A DNA stretch of 58,325 nt from Saccoglossus kowalevskii (taxonomy: Eukaryota; Hemichordata; Enteropneusta; Harrimaniidae). The stretch is taken from contig NW_003135354.1 in the NCBI RefSeq assembly GCF_000003605.2, positions 138,969-197,293 of the forward strand, in the 5' to 3' direction. Every line of letters starts with the position of its first letter. The first letter of the stretch is position 1. Under the pieces are notes generated by a model. That model ran no database searches, was not told the origin of the DNA, and was given only the letters and a program-made list of their open reading frames with translations. Positions 30,691 to 42,995 of this stretch are shown piece by piece. Position numbers and translations under genes: made by a program.

Positions 30691-33600
30691 CCTGCAATTT
30701 CTACTTAGTAGTCGCATAGACGAGCAGTAGGGTTTAATCAGGGGAACTGGTATTAGCCGGGCCAGTTTAGTTCTCTATTGTTTGCGGAAACCGTGTAGAG
30801 AAAGACTGACCATTTCATTGTGTCTGAAGAGGGCCAGCAGGTTATACAAGTTACAGAGTGATAAAATGTCAAACAGAGTTTTGTCAAAATGTCAAAACGA
30901 TTTTTAAGATTGTAGAATAAATAGTTTTCACTTTTTGTTATGAATTTATATATTTTTCAGTGCCAATTTATTGAGTGCTCAACAGTTATCTACTTTATTT
31001 GGACGGACTGGGATGTTGAAACTTTCGCAGTGACTGGATTGGAATTCTGAAGGCAACGGCGTGCTACACAAAGAACATGCAAAGACCTGACGACATTGGG
31101 GTAGTTTCCGCTCTGCCCGACTACTAGTATTGGAAACAAGAAATGTGTTATAGACATGTTTTCGTGACTACTGTCTACTTTGATACTCTTACTTTGTGCT
31201 CCTCAAACGGTACAACAGTCTACAGTTTTAAAATATAGATAGGACTCTGTCAAGCCACGTTTTACATATACGCTTCAGTAAATCAGTGTAGTTTATTTAG
31301 AGTGTAGAACATCCCAGGATGACCGAAGCAAAATTGGACGCCATTTTATTTCGACTGTGGCTCCCAGTAGAAGTGTACAGGACAGCGGATCGCCAATCTA
31401 CCCCGTAAATATGATCAACCACTACTGAAGGGCGAAACTCTGAAGATCGTGCAACTTGCGCTTCTTCTTGTCAAGCGCAAGTGTTACTTTATAAAATTAA
31501 ATATTAACCATAAAAATACAGAATTGCACCAGTGCGTTATGGAAAATGCAATTTGCGCGGTCTGCCTAGTTGTTAACTGAGTTGTTTACACCTGTTATTT
31601 CACCCGGAGTTGTTGCATTATTGTCTGTTTTGAAAGAAATTGACATACTTTGTTGAACTCACGGGAAACCATTTCATCTATTGAATGAAGTTTTATGGGT
31701 TCGTTTCGTTCATGGTCGACACTGAAACTCATTACGGCAATAAATAACAGGAACCTTAAAGATCGACTATGCAACTAATGACATTCAGTTGCCTCTTTTG
31801 CTGGACGCCCCCCCCCCCATAGATTTCGGCGTTCCCATGATATATCCCTTGGAATGAAAAGATGTATAATAATAAGGTTATTATGTCTTCGTGCATACTT
31901 TGGAGTATCCTCGTAATAACCTCAAATTACATTGATTGTGTTACACGCAAGATATTTTTGGTATGGTGTTTTTTTTTTGTTTTTTTTTTGTCCCTTGTAT
32001 TGAAATGATCTATTTCATGCCAATCTTTGATACATCCCCCATATATGAATGCATGCAACATTTTAATGAAATATTAATTTTTCTATCAGTATTTTAGTAG
32101 ATGAATCAGAACATGAAAATGTGTGTATGCGAGGGGGGCAACCACTAAACTGCATTTATGAATGTTTTCGATATGGCGTGTTGTTTTTCCTGAATTTGAA
32201 TGAGTTAACCAATCGCAAAATTGTTTCAAGGGTGATTGACATTGACGACAATCTGCATGTTTTTATTTATATTCCTGCAAACCACGTGTATCTTTTTTCC
32301 CATGCTGCATGTCTAATTTACAAAGGTCTAAATCGTATATACAGTACAGGAGAGTCGTATTGACACGTTACTCGTTGTAGGCAATGTTGGCTTGAACCCT
32401 ATTGCCAACGCTGTTAGCCCTTTTCACTATTACTTGCTAGTAGTTTACAAAGATACATGATACAAGTCTGGTCTTGTGTACGTTCTGTTAAATTATGTTC
32501 CTATTTTTGTAATGGTTGACATACCTGTCATTGATGAACCCAAAAGTGACAAAAACGAACAACGGATTATCTCCTGTGCCAATTCTATGATTTTTTTGAG
32601 ATTTCAATTTGTAATATTGGTTTTTAAAAGCTTTCGGAATATGCCAAAATGTGTGACTCGTCATATCTTGTAGTTTAACTTTCGCCACATGCATTTGAAA
32701 CAACGCATATGTGACGAGATATGAGCAATCACATATCAGATAGTGCGCTTCAGTTTTATTTTCAAACAAAACGACATCGACATTTCTTTTAGACTATTTG
32801 AGAATAAAACTAATGGCTTTAATACTATTCAACATTTTAATCCCATGTTTTATACGAGTGTGTTATGGGTTAAGGCTAGTCCTCGTATGATCGAGCTGTC
32901 GTACCAGGAAGCTTAGATGCTCGTATATGCATGTTTAAAATAGCGGGAATAACATCCGTAAAATGAAATGATGTTACGTAGTTGTGACCACGCAGATCAT
33001 TGCACGTGAACTTCGCCAGCTGTTCATTCATCGTGACTCCCATTCACATACGCAACGACACGGTGAATATTCAATTAGAGCGATGCGCCACAATTTGTGG
33101 GAACGACGATCGTATGTACGAGAAAACAAAATGAATATGCAGCGTTTGGCAAATTATCATTCTTTTTGCTTCGTTTCGTCCATACATTCAGCAAGCAAGT
33201 TCGTGTCGTGTTTGGTTGGGTAATCGTAAAATAAATAAATCATTAATGTAATATCTAAAATAAAATAAAACGTAATGCCCATTGAATGACGACTACAAAT
33301 ACAATTTCGCATCACCTAATTACAACATAGAAACTAGAAGGCTGAATTTATTACCAGTGCCTAATATGTTTAGAGGGGCGAGGTGGACATACTGTTATCT
33401 CACATACTACTACCTAAGCAAACATTTTAAAATATTACGTGATATTGAAATAGTGTCCCATGCACAAACATAATTTTTGTAGAAAATAATCCACACACAA
33501 AAGAAACACATGATGCATTTATTCACGATAAAACACCGAGTCCCCAAATTTCTGAATAAACCAGAAAACATTAAAAACACATCTAATAAAACTGGTGTAG

Positions 33601-34675
33601 TCCGTCTTTAAAATGAAAGGTAGGACAAACGTAAATAGTCAAAATATTCCCGTATATTAAATATACAGATAGCCTATATATACCTGAACCATAAAGTACA
33701 TTTATTCTAGGGTAAAATCCTATCAGTACATACAAAGTTATATTTATTCTATTGCCTACCTAGTGCGGGAAACTTTGTACTGGCTGCCTCTGTATAGCAA
33801 AGTAACAAGTTCTTGCACCCTTTCCTTGTGTTTTCTTAAATGTACGTTTAAATGCCTGAACAGGGCAGCTCAGAAGATAAAACATGTGAATCCCAAAATG
33901 GGACAGTGGTGGCAGGTTTTTTTTTCACTATATTTCTGATTCTTGTCTCTGAAAACGACAGGAGTGATAAATACATGCCTTTAAAGAAAGATTCATTGAG
34001 AGTGCGTAAAGCTTAACGATGCATCTCGCAGGCTGAATCAGTAAATCGCGGCATCCTGCCATGCCTCATACTTCAATACTGATACTGAGGCAAGTCGACT
34101 GCTAAGCACACCCGGCCAGGATAATGCTATGTCTGCTCCCATGAACATCGGAGTTAATAGACAAGCTTATATTACTCTCTCTGGAGATCTGTCCTGCTGG
34201 CCATCAGTATAGCAAATATTATAAATACTCTGCCACTAATGCGATAAAGTAGACAGAATGGAGACCCTTCGAAATACATGAATTTATGTAGCAAGCCTGT
34301 CCAATGAATCTGATAGTCTGGCTATGCTAGTGCAGAAGTTGTCCACTACGCGCGTTGTGATTGGTTCCGAAAAACCTCTCGCATGACTGAGCTGATGGAG
34401 CACCCAATACATACATACATACATCGTCTTTCAGGCAATATAAATATATGTAAGCATATCGTTTAAAAGTATATGTTGAATGACGCAGTGCTATAAAAGT
34501 ACGGCTCAGGGGAATGGCTTCCTTTTCATATTTTGGCATTTGGTGGCGCACTTTCGGCGAGAGTCGAAATCCGGAAACAGTGAGACAGTCGACCGTTTCA
34601 GGATAGGTTCGGGGTGGCTACAGCACGAGAAATATCTCAAATTGACTTGATACGAGTAATAATTTTCAGCAAAAA
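30691..34675. other. Repeat-rich intergenic DNA, no gene seen
   Basis: Short open frames here are neither conserved-looking nor spliced plausibly. It includes a shortened copy of the 21.2 kb hairpin element (31822-31926) and a fragment (about 32650-32735) shared with the large direct repeats at 35.2 and 38.9 kb. A single match to the GCGGATCGCCAA motif lies at about 31385. Confidence 0.55.
31822..31926. mobile_element. Internally deleted copy of the 21.2 kb hairpin element
   Basis: It repeats TTTCGGCGTTCCCATGAT and GGAATGAAAAGATGTATAA from 21172, then jumps from AAGGTTATTA straight to TGTCTTCGTGCATACTTTG and the right end, skipping about 80 bp of the inner arms. Confidence 0.75.
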
Positions 34676-35822
34676 AAAATCAATAACTGTCCATTTCAGT
34701 GGAACACAGATCTAAAATGAGAAACGTGTGGGTGGGCATTGCACAGGCACTTATTCCAGCGGGTTTAATAATACATACACAAATCTGTATATATATATAT
34801 CAGTATTGGTAATTTACAGGTATACAATATACATATGTTGTATGGGGATATATACTATAATGGCTGATGATAGAGCAATACTACCTGGACACTACGCGCC
34901 ATGAAATAAACTAGAATGATGGGCAAAGGTTACGTGAAATAATAATAATCGCCTGTACCGTATTCGGAAAATCACAAATAAATGAACATGGTATGCTTAC
35001 GTTTCGAGTGAAATGCCGTGAAATGTTTCTCCAATCAAACGTCTATAATGTCAATCTACAGACATAAGTACGGATATCCAATCTGATTAAAATCTGATGT
35101 ATTGTACGGCGTGAATATAATTTTATTTTATATTTTATTTTATTTTTACTATATATTTTATTATTATGTAACTTGTATTATTATCATTACGTCCATCTTA
35201 TCTTGTAGTTTAACTCTCGCCACATAAATTTGAATCAACGCATATATAACGAGATTTCAACGAGATCCCCTCTGGTTTAGTCAACAAATCATCGCCACCC
35301 CATCTCTGAAGCGTCACCGGCCGCTGATCGAAAATATTTCACAAACACACATAATTTCTAAGATATATGGTTTGCATTTATTAAAACTTATTACAGACTA
35401 ACTATAACATAACTGACATAGACTTAGATGATACTGAAATTGTTTGTCATTTTAAGGGAGTTCTCCAAGACATTCTAATTTATCTTCAAGTTGATCACTG
35501 GAATCAAGTGCTTAATAACCCTGGGGAAAAATAAACTTGATACTTATAATCAAGTCCGATTACTTTGATATTATACATATAGGTACTACCGATGAACCTC
35601 TCTCATATTTGCTATACAACAAGTCTGTTGGGGTCAAATCAGTTTGGGAGTTGATTGCTGTATTGATTACTATAGCTGTTTAGAGTTAGTACTCATTCCG
35701 ACTAACTTATTTTTGTTTCCATTCTAGATAACTATGCCCAGTGTTTGGTGTAAAGTTCAAGCAATGGCTAAATAAACTAGCCTTGGCTCGCAAATATGCA
35801 GCAAAAAGTGAACACATTTATT
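34676..35822. repeat. Large direct repeat, left copy
   Basis: About 1.15 kb closely matching 38334-39541 in the same orientation, from AAATCAATA through GTGAACACATTTATT. Differences are point changes and small indels, such as ATAATAATAATCG versus ATACTACTAATCG. No open frame of note. It does not start TG or end CA. Confidence 0.92.
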
Positions 35823-35823
35823 G

Positions 35824-35849
35824 TGCGTGTGTGTGTGTGTGTGTGTGTC
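35824..35849. repeat. (GT)n microsatellite
   Basis: About 12 GT units exactly at the right edge of the left large direct repeat. Confidence 0.9.
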
Positions 35850-35865
35850 ACAGATTTCCAGTGTT

Positions 35866-36512
35866 TTCACGTATTGATTCTTCTGTGATTTTTTTGGCTT
35901 GGCCTATTTCGCTCAAACTTGGCAGGTAGGTTACACCTTCACTCTAGTTACTAGGATAAATCTGAAAAATATCTTGGCCCACTGTTGCCATAGAAACAGC
36001 CAACAAACTGATTTTTGGATAGCTTCGCGCCAAATTTATCTCCTCCTACAAATTTAGGATACAACACATCAGACATAGATCATTCTATTCAGCTTGAGTG
36101 TGGGCACAAAGTTACTATTTGAATTTTTGATATTCTTTTCATTACTGAGAAATTTGACCCAAAGTTGGGGTGATTTTTGTGATTTTTTTGGCTAGGCCAA
36201 TTTGGTTCAAATTTGGTAGGCAAGTCACACTTTCACTTAACTTAATTAGGTTGTAGAATCTGAAAACAAATTCTGGCCCACCGTTTCCATGGCAACAGCC
36301 AAAAAACGTAGCCCATTCTACTCAGCTTGAGCGTGGGCATAAATTTACTGTTTTTTTATGTTTATTTTTATTAGCGAGCAAATTCACCTCAAACTTGGGG
36401 TAACTTTTCACCAGCAACGGCTTTTAGGTATTTTTGTTCATACTTGACAGGCAGGTCGTACCGTCACTAATTGGAATACTTTCGCCCCAAATTTATTATC
36501 TACCAAAAACAG
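35866..36512. repeat. ~300-bp unit array, forward arm
   Basis: Two full and one partial head-to-tail units. Each contains GTGATTTTTTTGGCT, then TCAAACTTGG, AGG, CACTTTCACT or CACCTTCACT, CCATGGCAACAGCCAA or similar, CAGCTTGAGYGTGGGCA and AACTTGGGGT. Inverted copies lie at 36978-37285 and 37660-38240. Confidence 0.8.
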
Positions 36513-36535
36513 CCAAAACATTTTGCTTGTTGTTT

Positions 36536-36864
36536 GAGCGGAGCGGATCGCCAACTAGACTACCGGCTTGTTTTGTTGAAAATGATTACTCGTATCCAAG
36601 TAAATTTGAGATATTTCTCGTGTTCGTGTACGCCCACCTATCCTGAAACGGTCGACTGTTTCCGGATTTCTTGAGTTCCAAACTACTAATTTGGTATTCT
36701 AACAATAATGTGATGAGATTGAGTTCCATGATTTTGGATATAATCGAACGGGGTACAAATTGTCAGAAACCACTTGTCGAGAAAATAAAACTATGTTACT
36801 GTATCTGACGCCGACAAATTTAAGACACACACACACACAGGTTGGCGATCCGCTCCGCTCAAAA
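36536..36864. repeat. Segment bounded by inverted GGAGCGGATCGCCAAC motifs
   Basis: TTGAGCGGAGCGGATCGCC at 36534 faces GGCGATCCGCTCCGCTCAA near 36844-36862. More motif copies lie at 37299-37325 (degenerate), 38270-38285 and 38321-38335. The enclosed DNA includes a block whose inverted copy is at 40654-40775. Confidence 0.65.
36670..36790. repeat. Dispersed repeat, copy 1
   Basis: CTTGAGTTCCAAACTACTAA through GTCAGAAACCACTTGTCGAG is found inverted at 40654-40775 with few differences. Confidence 0.8.
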
Positions 36865-36977
36865 GACAAGTAACATGTTCTCGGCTGTTGTCGTGGAAGG
36901 ACCTGAAAATGAAGCTAACGTCGGTTTATAACTAGAACCGAGTATCGCATACGAAGTTTGCAACAACAAAAAGACAG

Positions 36978-37285
36978 TTACCCCAACTTTGGAGTCAAAT
37001 TTCTCGGTAATTAAAAAAAGATATCAAAAATTCAAATAGTAACTTTGTGCCCACACTCAAGGTGGGTAGTACGATGTCTGAGAAGTTGTATCCTGAATTT
37101 CTAGGAGGAGATACATTTGGCGCGAAGCTATACACAAATCAGTTTTCTGGCTGTTTCCATGGGAACGGTTTTCTCCGTTTTTTAAAGATTTTTCCTAATA
37201 ACTAGAGTGAAGGTGTGACCTACCTGCCAAGTTTGAGCGATATCGGCCAAGCAAAAAAATCACAGAACAATTAATACGTGAAAAT
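36978..37285. repeat. ~300-bp unit, inverted copy
   Basis: The reverse complement of the 35866-36180 unit: it reads TTACCCCAACTTTGGAG, GTGCCCACACTCAAG, GGAGATACATTTGGCGCGA, AGAGTGAAGGTGTGACCT and GCCAAGCAAAAAAATCAC. Confidence 0.8.
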
Positions 37286-37659
37286 AAGCCGGAAGGATGG
37301 TTGATGATCCTCTCCGCTCCGCTCATGTTTTCTGCTGTTGTCGTGGTAGGACATGAACGTGAAACTAACGTTGGTTTATAACTAAAACCAAATCACGTAT
37401 ACGAAGTTTGCAACAACAAAAACATTCAGTCTTTAGAAGTTACTTTATTTTATAGTTAGGACGTATTCTGTTGCTAAATTTATTATTTCCAACCGTTTTG
37501 CGATAGTATTTTCTAGATTGAAGGCAGCATTGACAGTTCATTCAAAGTTCAAAGTTGCGTTGGGATTACGTTGGTACAGTGTAACAATGTCGGCACCAGT
37601 GATCTCTTACCAGTGTGCAACGTAACCAAAATAAAAAAGCATGGTCATTTGAACACTGC

Positions 37660-38240
37660 TATTACGAGACTGGTAGAAGGTAATAAATTTGGGGCGAAAG
37701 TATTCCAATTAGTGACGGTACAACCTGCCTGTCAAGTATTAACAAAATCAGCCAAGCCAAAAAAATCACAGAGGAGTTAAAAGCCGTTGCTGGTAAAAAG
37801 TTACCCCAACTTTCAGTTCAATTTTCTCGGTAATGAAAATAAACATACAAAAAACAATAAATTTATGCCTACATTCAAGCTGAGTAGGGTGAGATACATT
37901 TGGTGCGGACGTATTAACAAAATCAGGTTTTTGGCTGTTGCCATGGAAACAATGGGCAAAAATTTGTTTTCAGATTTTACAACCTAACTAGAGTGAAGGT
38001 GTGACTTGCCTGCCAAGTTTGAACGAAATCGGCCCAGCCACAAAATTCAAAGAAGAATTAAAAAGCCACTGCTGGTGAACAGTTACCCCAACTTTGAGGT
38101 CAAATTTCTCGGCAATGAAAAAAATATCAAAAATTCAAATAGTAACTTTGTGCCCACACTCATGCTGAGTAGAATGAGCTATGTTGGAGGCGTTTTATCC
38201 CAAATTGGTAGAAGAGGATACATTTGGCGCGAAGCTATTT
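37660..38240. repeat. ~300-bp unit array, inverted arm
   Basis: A stretch of inverted units pairing with 35866-36512, including the distinctive AATTTGGGGCGAAAGTATTCC that mirrors 36475-36500. With the forward arm it forms a long interrupted inverted repeat. Confidence 0.8.
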
Positions 38241-38333
38241 GATTTATGATTTTTAAGAGCAATCCTATCGGAGCGGATCGCCAACAAGCACACAAAAATG
38301 ATTTGAAGGGCAATCCTAGCGGAGCGGATCGCC

Positions 38334-39541
38334 AAAAATCAATAGCTGCCCATTTTGGTGGGACACAGATCTAAAATTTGAGATGTGTGTGGGGGCATTG
38401 CACAGGCACTTTGAATTCTAGTGGGTTTATAAATACATACACAAATCTGTATATATATATCAGTATTGGTAATTTACAGGTACACAATAAACATATGTTG
38501 TATGGGGATATATACTATAATAATGGCTGATGGCAGAGCAATACTACATGGACACTACGCGCCATCAAATAAACTAGAGTGATGGGCAAATGGTTTTGAT
38601 TACGTGAAATACTACTAATCGCCTGTATCGTATTCAGAATATCACAAATAAATGAACATGGTATGCTTACGTTTCGAGTGAAATGCCGTGAAATGTTTCT
38701 CCTTCTTCCATCAAACGTCTATCATGTCAATCTACAGATTACGCATGCCCGGGAAATGTATCACGTGACATCCAATCTGATTAAAATCTGATGTATTGTA
38801 CGGCGTGAATTTAATTTAATTTTATATTTTATTTTTACTATATATTTTATTATTATGTATCTTTTTATTATCATTACGTTCATCTTATTTTGTAGCTTAA
38901 CTCATACACATAACACATACATTTGAAACAACGCATATAACGAGATTTCAACGAGATCCCCTCTGACTGGTTTAGTCAACAAATCATCGACCCCCCCCCC
39001 CCCTCTGAAGCGTCACAGGCCGCCGATCGAAAATATTTCACAAACACATACAATTTCTAAGATCTATGGTTTGCATTTATTAAAACTTATTACAGATGAC
39101 TAACTATAAAATAACTGACATAGACTTAGATGATACTAAAACTATAATTTTAGAGGAGAATTGTCATTTTAGGAGTTCTCCAAAACATTTTAATTTATCT
39201 TCAATTTGATCACTGGAATCAAGTGCTTAATAACCCTGGGGAAAAATAAACTTGATACTTATAATCAAGTCCGATTACTTTGATATTATACATATAGGTA
39301 CTACCGATGAACCTCTCTCATATTTGCTATACAACAAGTCTGTTGCGGTCAAATCAGTTTGGGAGTTGATTGTTGTATTGATTACTATAGCTGTTTAGAG
39401 TTAGTACTCATTCCGACTAACTTATTTTTGTTTCCATTCTAGATAACTATGCCCAGTGTTTGGTGTAAAGTTCAAGCAATGGCTGGCTAAATAAACTAGC
39501 CTTGGCTCGCAAATATGCAGCAAAAAGTGAACACATTTATT
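38334..39541. repeat. Large direct repeat, right copy
   Basis: The matching partner of 34676-35822. It begins directly at a GGAGCGGATCGCCAA motif (38321-38335). Small insertions, including a poly-C run at 38992-39002, make it slightly longer. Confidence 0.92.
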
Positions 39542-42500
39542 GGAAATGAAAAAAATATTCAATGTAATGACAAAAATTGTAAAATGGTGTTGAATCTCAT
39601 TTGTAAATTTAAAAAAAAATATAATTTTCTATTAATGGTTTATTGAGTTAATTTGTATATCAATTGCTGGGGAAAATACAATGTACAGGAAGACTATTAT
39701 TACTCTGAAATTTTGAATTGCAAAAGTAATCCTAGAGCGGGAAACTGACACTTTCTCGCAGATCATCTACACTTCATATCGTCCTAGCCAATATCTGATA
39801 TTTTTTGCCGTGAAATTCTGAAATAAAACAGTTTAATGACGAGAATCCAAATTCTCACTGATAAATGCTGAGAATTATCAACGGTCAGCACATATTTGCA
39901 TGAAAATATATCTACATGGCAGAAATCAACAATGCTGATGAGAACATGAACTTTTGCCAAACTGCGAAAATTGTCCGCTTCTCACACTTTGCCAATTTGA
40001 GGTGTGAGTGAAAGTATTTTCAGTATACTGCAAATTGACTACGCAAGAAATTTGCAGTTGTACTATTATTGTGTTCTATTGGCAAACATTGCGTCAATCG
40101 TAGCAATGTCACTCCAACGTGTTTCCCAAATAAATCCTGCTGGACAGGACTTCGGCATTCAACCGCATATTTAGATCCCTGGAGCAATGAAGAGAGATGG
40201 AACAAGTCTGGTCGTATTTTGTGCAACTCACAAGACAATGATCAAAAAGCAAGTCAGAAAAATTAGATAAATTGTCTGTTACAGTAATGAATAACGGAAC
40301 GGCAGCTGTGGCCTATATGGTTTGTCTTTGGCACACTTTGAAAGTGTGTGAATTGACAGAACGGAATTTTAGTCTTAAATTTAAAAAAAAAATACCCGAG
40401 AACCTAACCCACTTTTTCTGGTATTTTCTCCCAACTTTTGATTGAGATGATTGTCATCCAAATGAAACCCACGCCATGCCACGCAACACAATGCGATACG
40501 ATATTTACGCGCGTAATCGTTCCATATTTGGAGTTTGCAATATGGTATGATGCAAAATTAATGTATAATAATCTGCAATACTAAGATTTCTCAACATATT
40601 AATGTTTCGTGTATCAACAGAAGAACACACTGTAAGAGTTCTATAATAAGGCAGTATTTTCTCGACAAGTGGTTTCTGACAATTTGTACCCCGCTTGATT
40701 ATATCCTACATCATGGAACTCAAAACTCGTCATGTTATTGATAAAATACCAAATTAGTAGTTTGGAACTCAAGAAAAATACACCCATTATGATAAATAGT
40801 AGTCGTAGGAGTATAAATATATATATAATGTATATAAGGAAAATGATATTTAATCACAATCGTTGACAATTCCCCATGTTGAATAATTGCAAAGAAATGC
40901 AATATCAATTTCACATAGATGATTTTCTGTCAGTCTCTTGGAGGTTGGGATTCACTGCCATAATGCATATTGACAAAAGTAAGACTGTGTTATATGCAAA
41001 TGTATGGCACACTACCAAATTGCGTGTATGTAAATTAGATACATTTACTTGTCAAAACGATTTTTCACGTGTGACATTGACGTCGATCTACATGTTTTTA
41101 TTTGTATTGCTACAAACCATATGCAAGTTGTTCACATATTAGATGCTCAATCCACAGTCAGCTGGCGCATACGTGATAATAAAATAACGATATTTACTAT
41201 ATGGCGACCGCCATCTTGAATGCAGCATAAAACTAAAGAGACAATTGTGAAACTCGTTTTTCAGATTCCTACAAATCAGAACAAAAATGCCAATCTTTCA
41301 CAAAAATACAACCGTTGGCGTAATATTAAGCCAACAGATAACAAAATTCGGCCGAATTCTGCGTTTTTGTGTGGAAAAATCCCTTAAATACGAACACCCA
41401 ATTACACGAAGAACCTGGAACATTTTCCTGGGGTATTTGAAACCAAAAATCGTCATTCTAGCTCAGCAGCCAATCAGCGACGGCCTTACAGTTGTAACAA
41501 ATTTGTCTATGGTAATTAGAAGCAGTCATTCTAAAATGGTATTTCAACACTACGGGGCGCTGACAGTTTTCCTTCCTTTTCAAGAAAAGACGTGAACAGT
41601 TCAAATCCTGAACGAGGGTAGAACACCAAAAGCGTTGACCCCCCCCCTTCCGCTAACCATACGAGCAAATTAAATGTCTTCAGTATGGTAATTAGCTAAA
41701 TATGCAGATTGGAATCAGTAGACATTTAAATAGCATTTCAACACCAGGGGGCGCTGTTACAGTTTTCCTTATTTTCCCAAGTACTGTCTAGATGTGACGA
41801 GGTTTACAGCCGATAACAGTTTGTGGTACTGAAATGGTTCAATCATTGCGCCAGTCGTTTTACATATGCAATAGTGTACGAACTAGTACAATTAAGATAT
41901 TGATCACCACGAGGGCCTGCAGACCGGTGTGAAGTTCAAAATCTCACCAATCACTACCACATTATCCAGCATGCGACGACGTCTGAAGCACATGGAATTT
42001 GTACTTTAATCATGCTTGACCGCTTGTTCAATCTCGCTTGTTTTGCTATAAATGTCTTCACACATTTCTGGCCATGTTTTCATTGTACACTTTTACATAA
42101 AGGCAGCGGGGGTGATGTTACATTGCAATTTACTTGGGACACACTAGTTCAAAAGACAAGGTGTTTGCTTTTTTTAGAGTTCAAACCAGGGACATTGCTT
42201 CTCTTTAATAAGGTCACTTTAAAATTCAGCAGTTTCTTAAATTGTGTAAAGTTCACAGGACTGACCGTCTCTAAAATTGAGTCGCAACGTTGCATCGATC
42301 CGACTCATGGGCACCATTGCAATATTAAAGTATATTGTAATCGTGCAAATGCAATAACTGGATATTGCACAGCACAAAGATGCAATCACAGATATTATCG
42401 CCAGCATTGTAGTCTAAAAACAAAACTATGAATTTAAAGTTAACGACCCTTTAATAACCAAGCTAACTAAGACCATGAATTCATGACAAGCGTGTACTTT

Positions 42501-42995
42501 TAAACAGGAGTATTTTGTGGTGTGTTATAAACAAAGACATCAGCAAATGTATTGTCAATTATCAGCTCATTTTAATTGCAATTTTTTTATTCCCACAGAG
42601 GGGGCACAGAAAGATTCAAACAGCTGGAAAACTAAGCTAGAAATACAATGCAAGTTTGGAAGTAAAAACATACATTGAAGTGAGATTCAATACGATGGAG
42701 GTGCAAATGTCTACTTATTTTACCCAACACAATGAAACCATATGTTCACATTCCAACAGTTTGATTATAAAAGACATGTTTATGCAGACAAATGTTCAAA
42801 GTTAATTGACAACTTCTACATACAGAGGTATTCCACAATCCCTATTCCATTGCGTGTATGTGTCCAACATATTCAAATTAATAATTTCACGTAAATACAA
42901 AAGTTTGAGTTTGAACTTAAAACTAGTAAATGCTGAATTTATAATTTGGAAACTATAAACTCCTGAATAATTCAGTGCTCCTCCCGAGTAGTTCT
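39542..42995. other. Intergenic DNA between large repeat and BHMT B
   Basis: No recognisable gene. The longest frame (42012-42431, plus strand, 139 codons) has no family I recognise and no splice partners. A ~75-bp direct repeat starting TATGGTAATTAG and ending CAGTTTTCCTT occurs at about 41508 and 41684. The BHMT B 3' UTR must lie at the right edge; a minus-strand AATAAA is at 42586-42591. Confidence 0.5.
40654..40775. repeat. Dispersed repeat, copy 2 (inverted)
   Basis: Reverse complement of 36670-36790: CTCGACAAGTGGTTTCTGAC at the left and TTAGTAGTTTGGAACTCAAG at the right. Confidence 0.8.

Noticed and set aside
34676-39541. LTR retrotransposon with ~1.15 kb LTRs
   Set aside because: No gag or pol frames, no TG...CA termini and no evident primer-binding site. 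The interior is inverted repeat units.
42012-42431. 139-codon plus-strand frame
   Set aside because: The longest unexplained frame, but no recognisable domain, no codon pattern I could judge, and surrounded by repeats. Left as unsupported.
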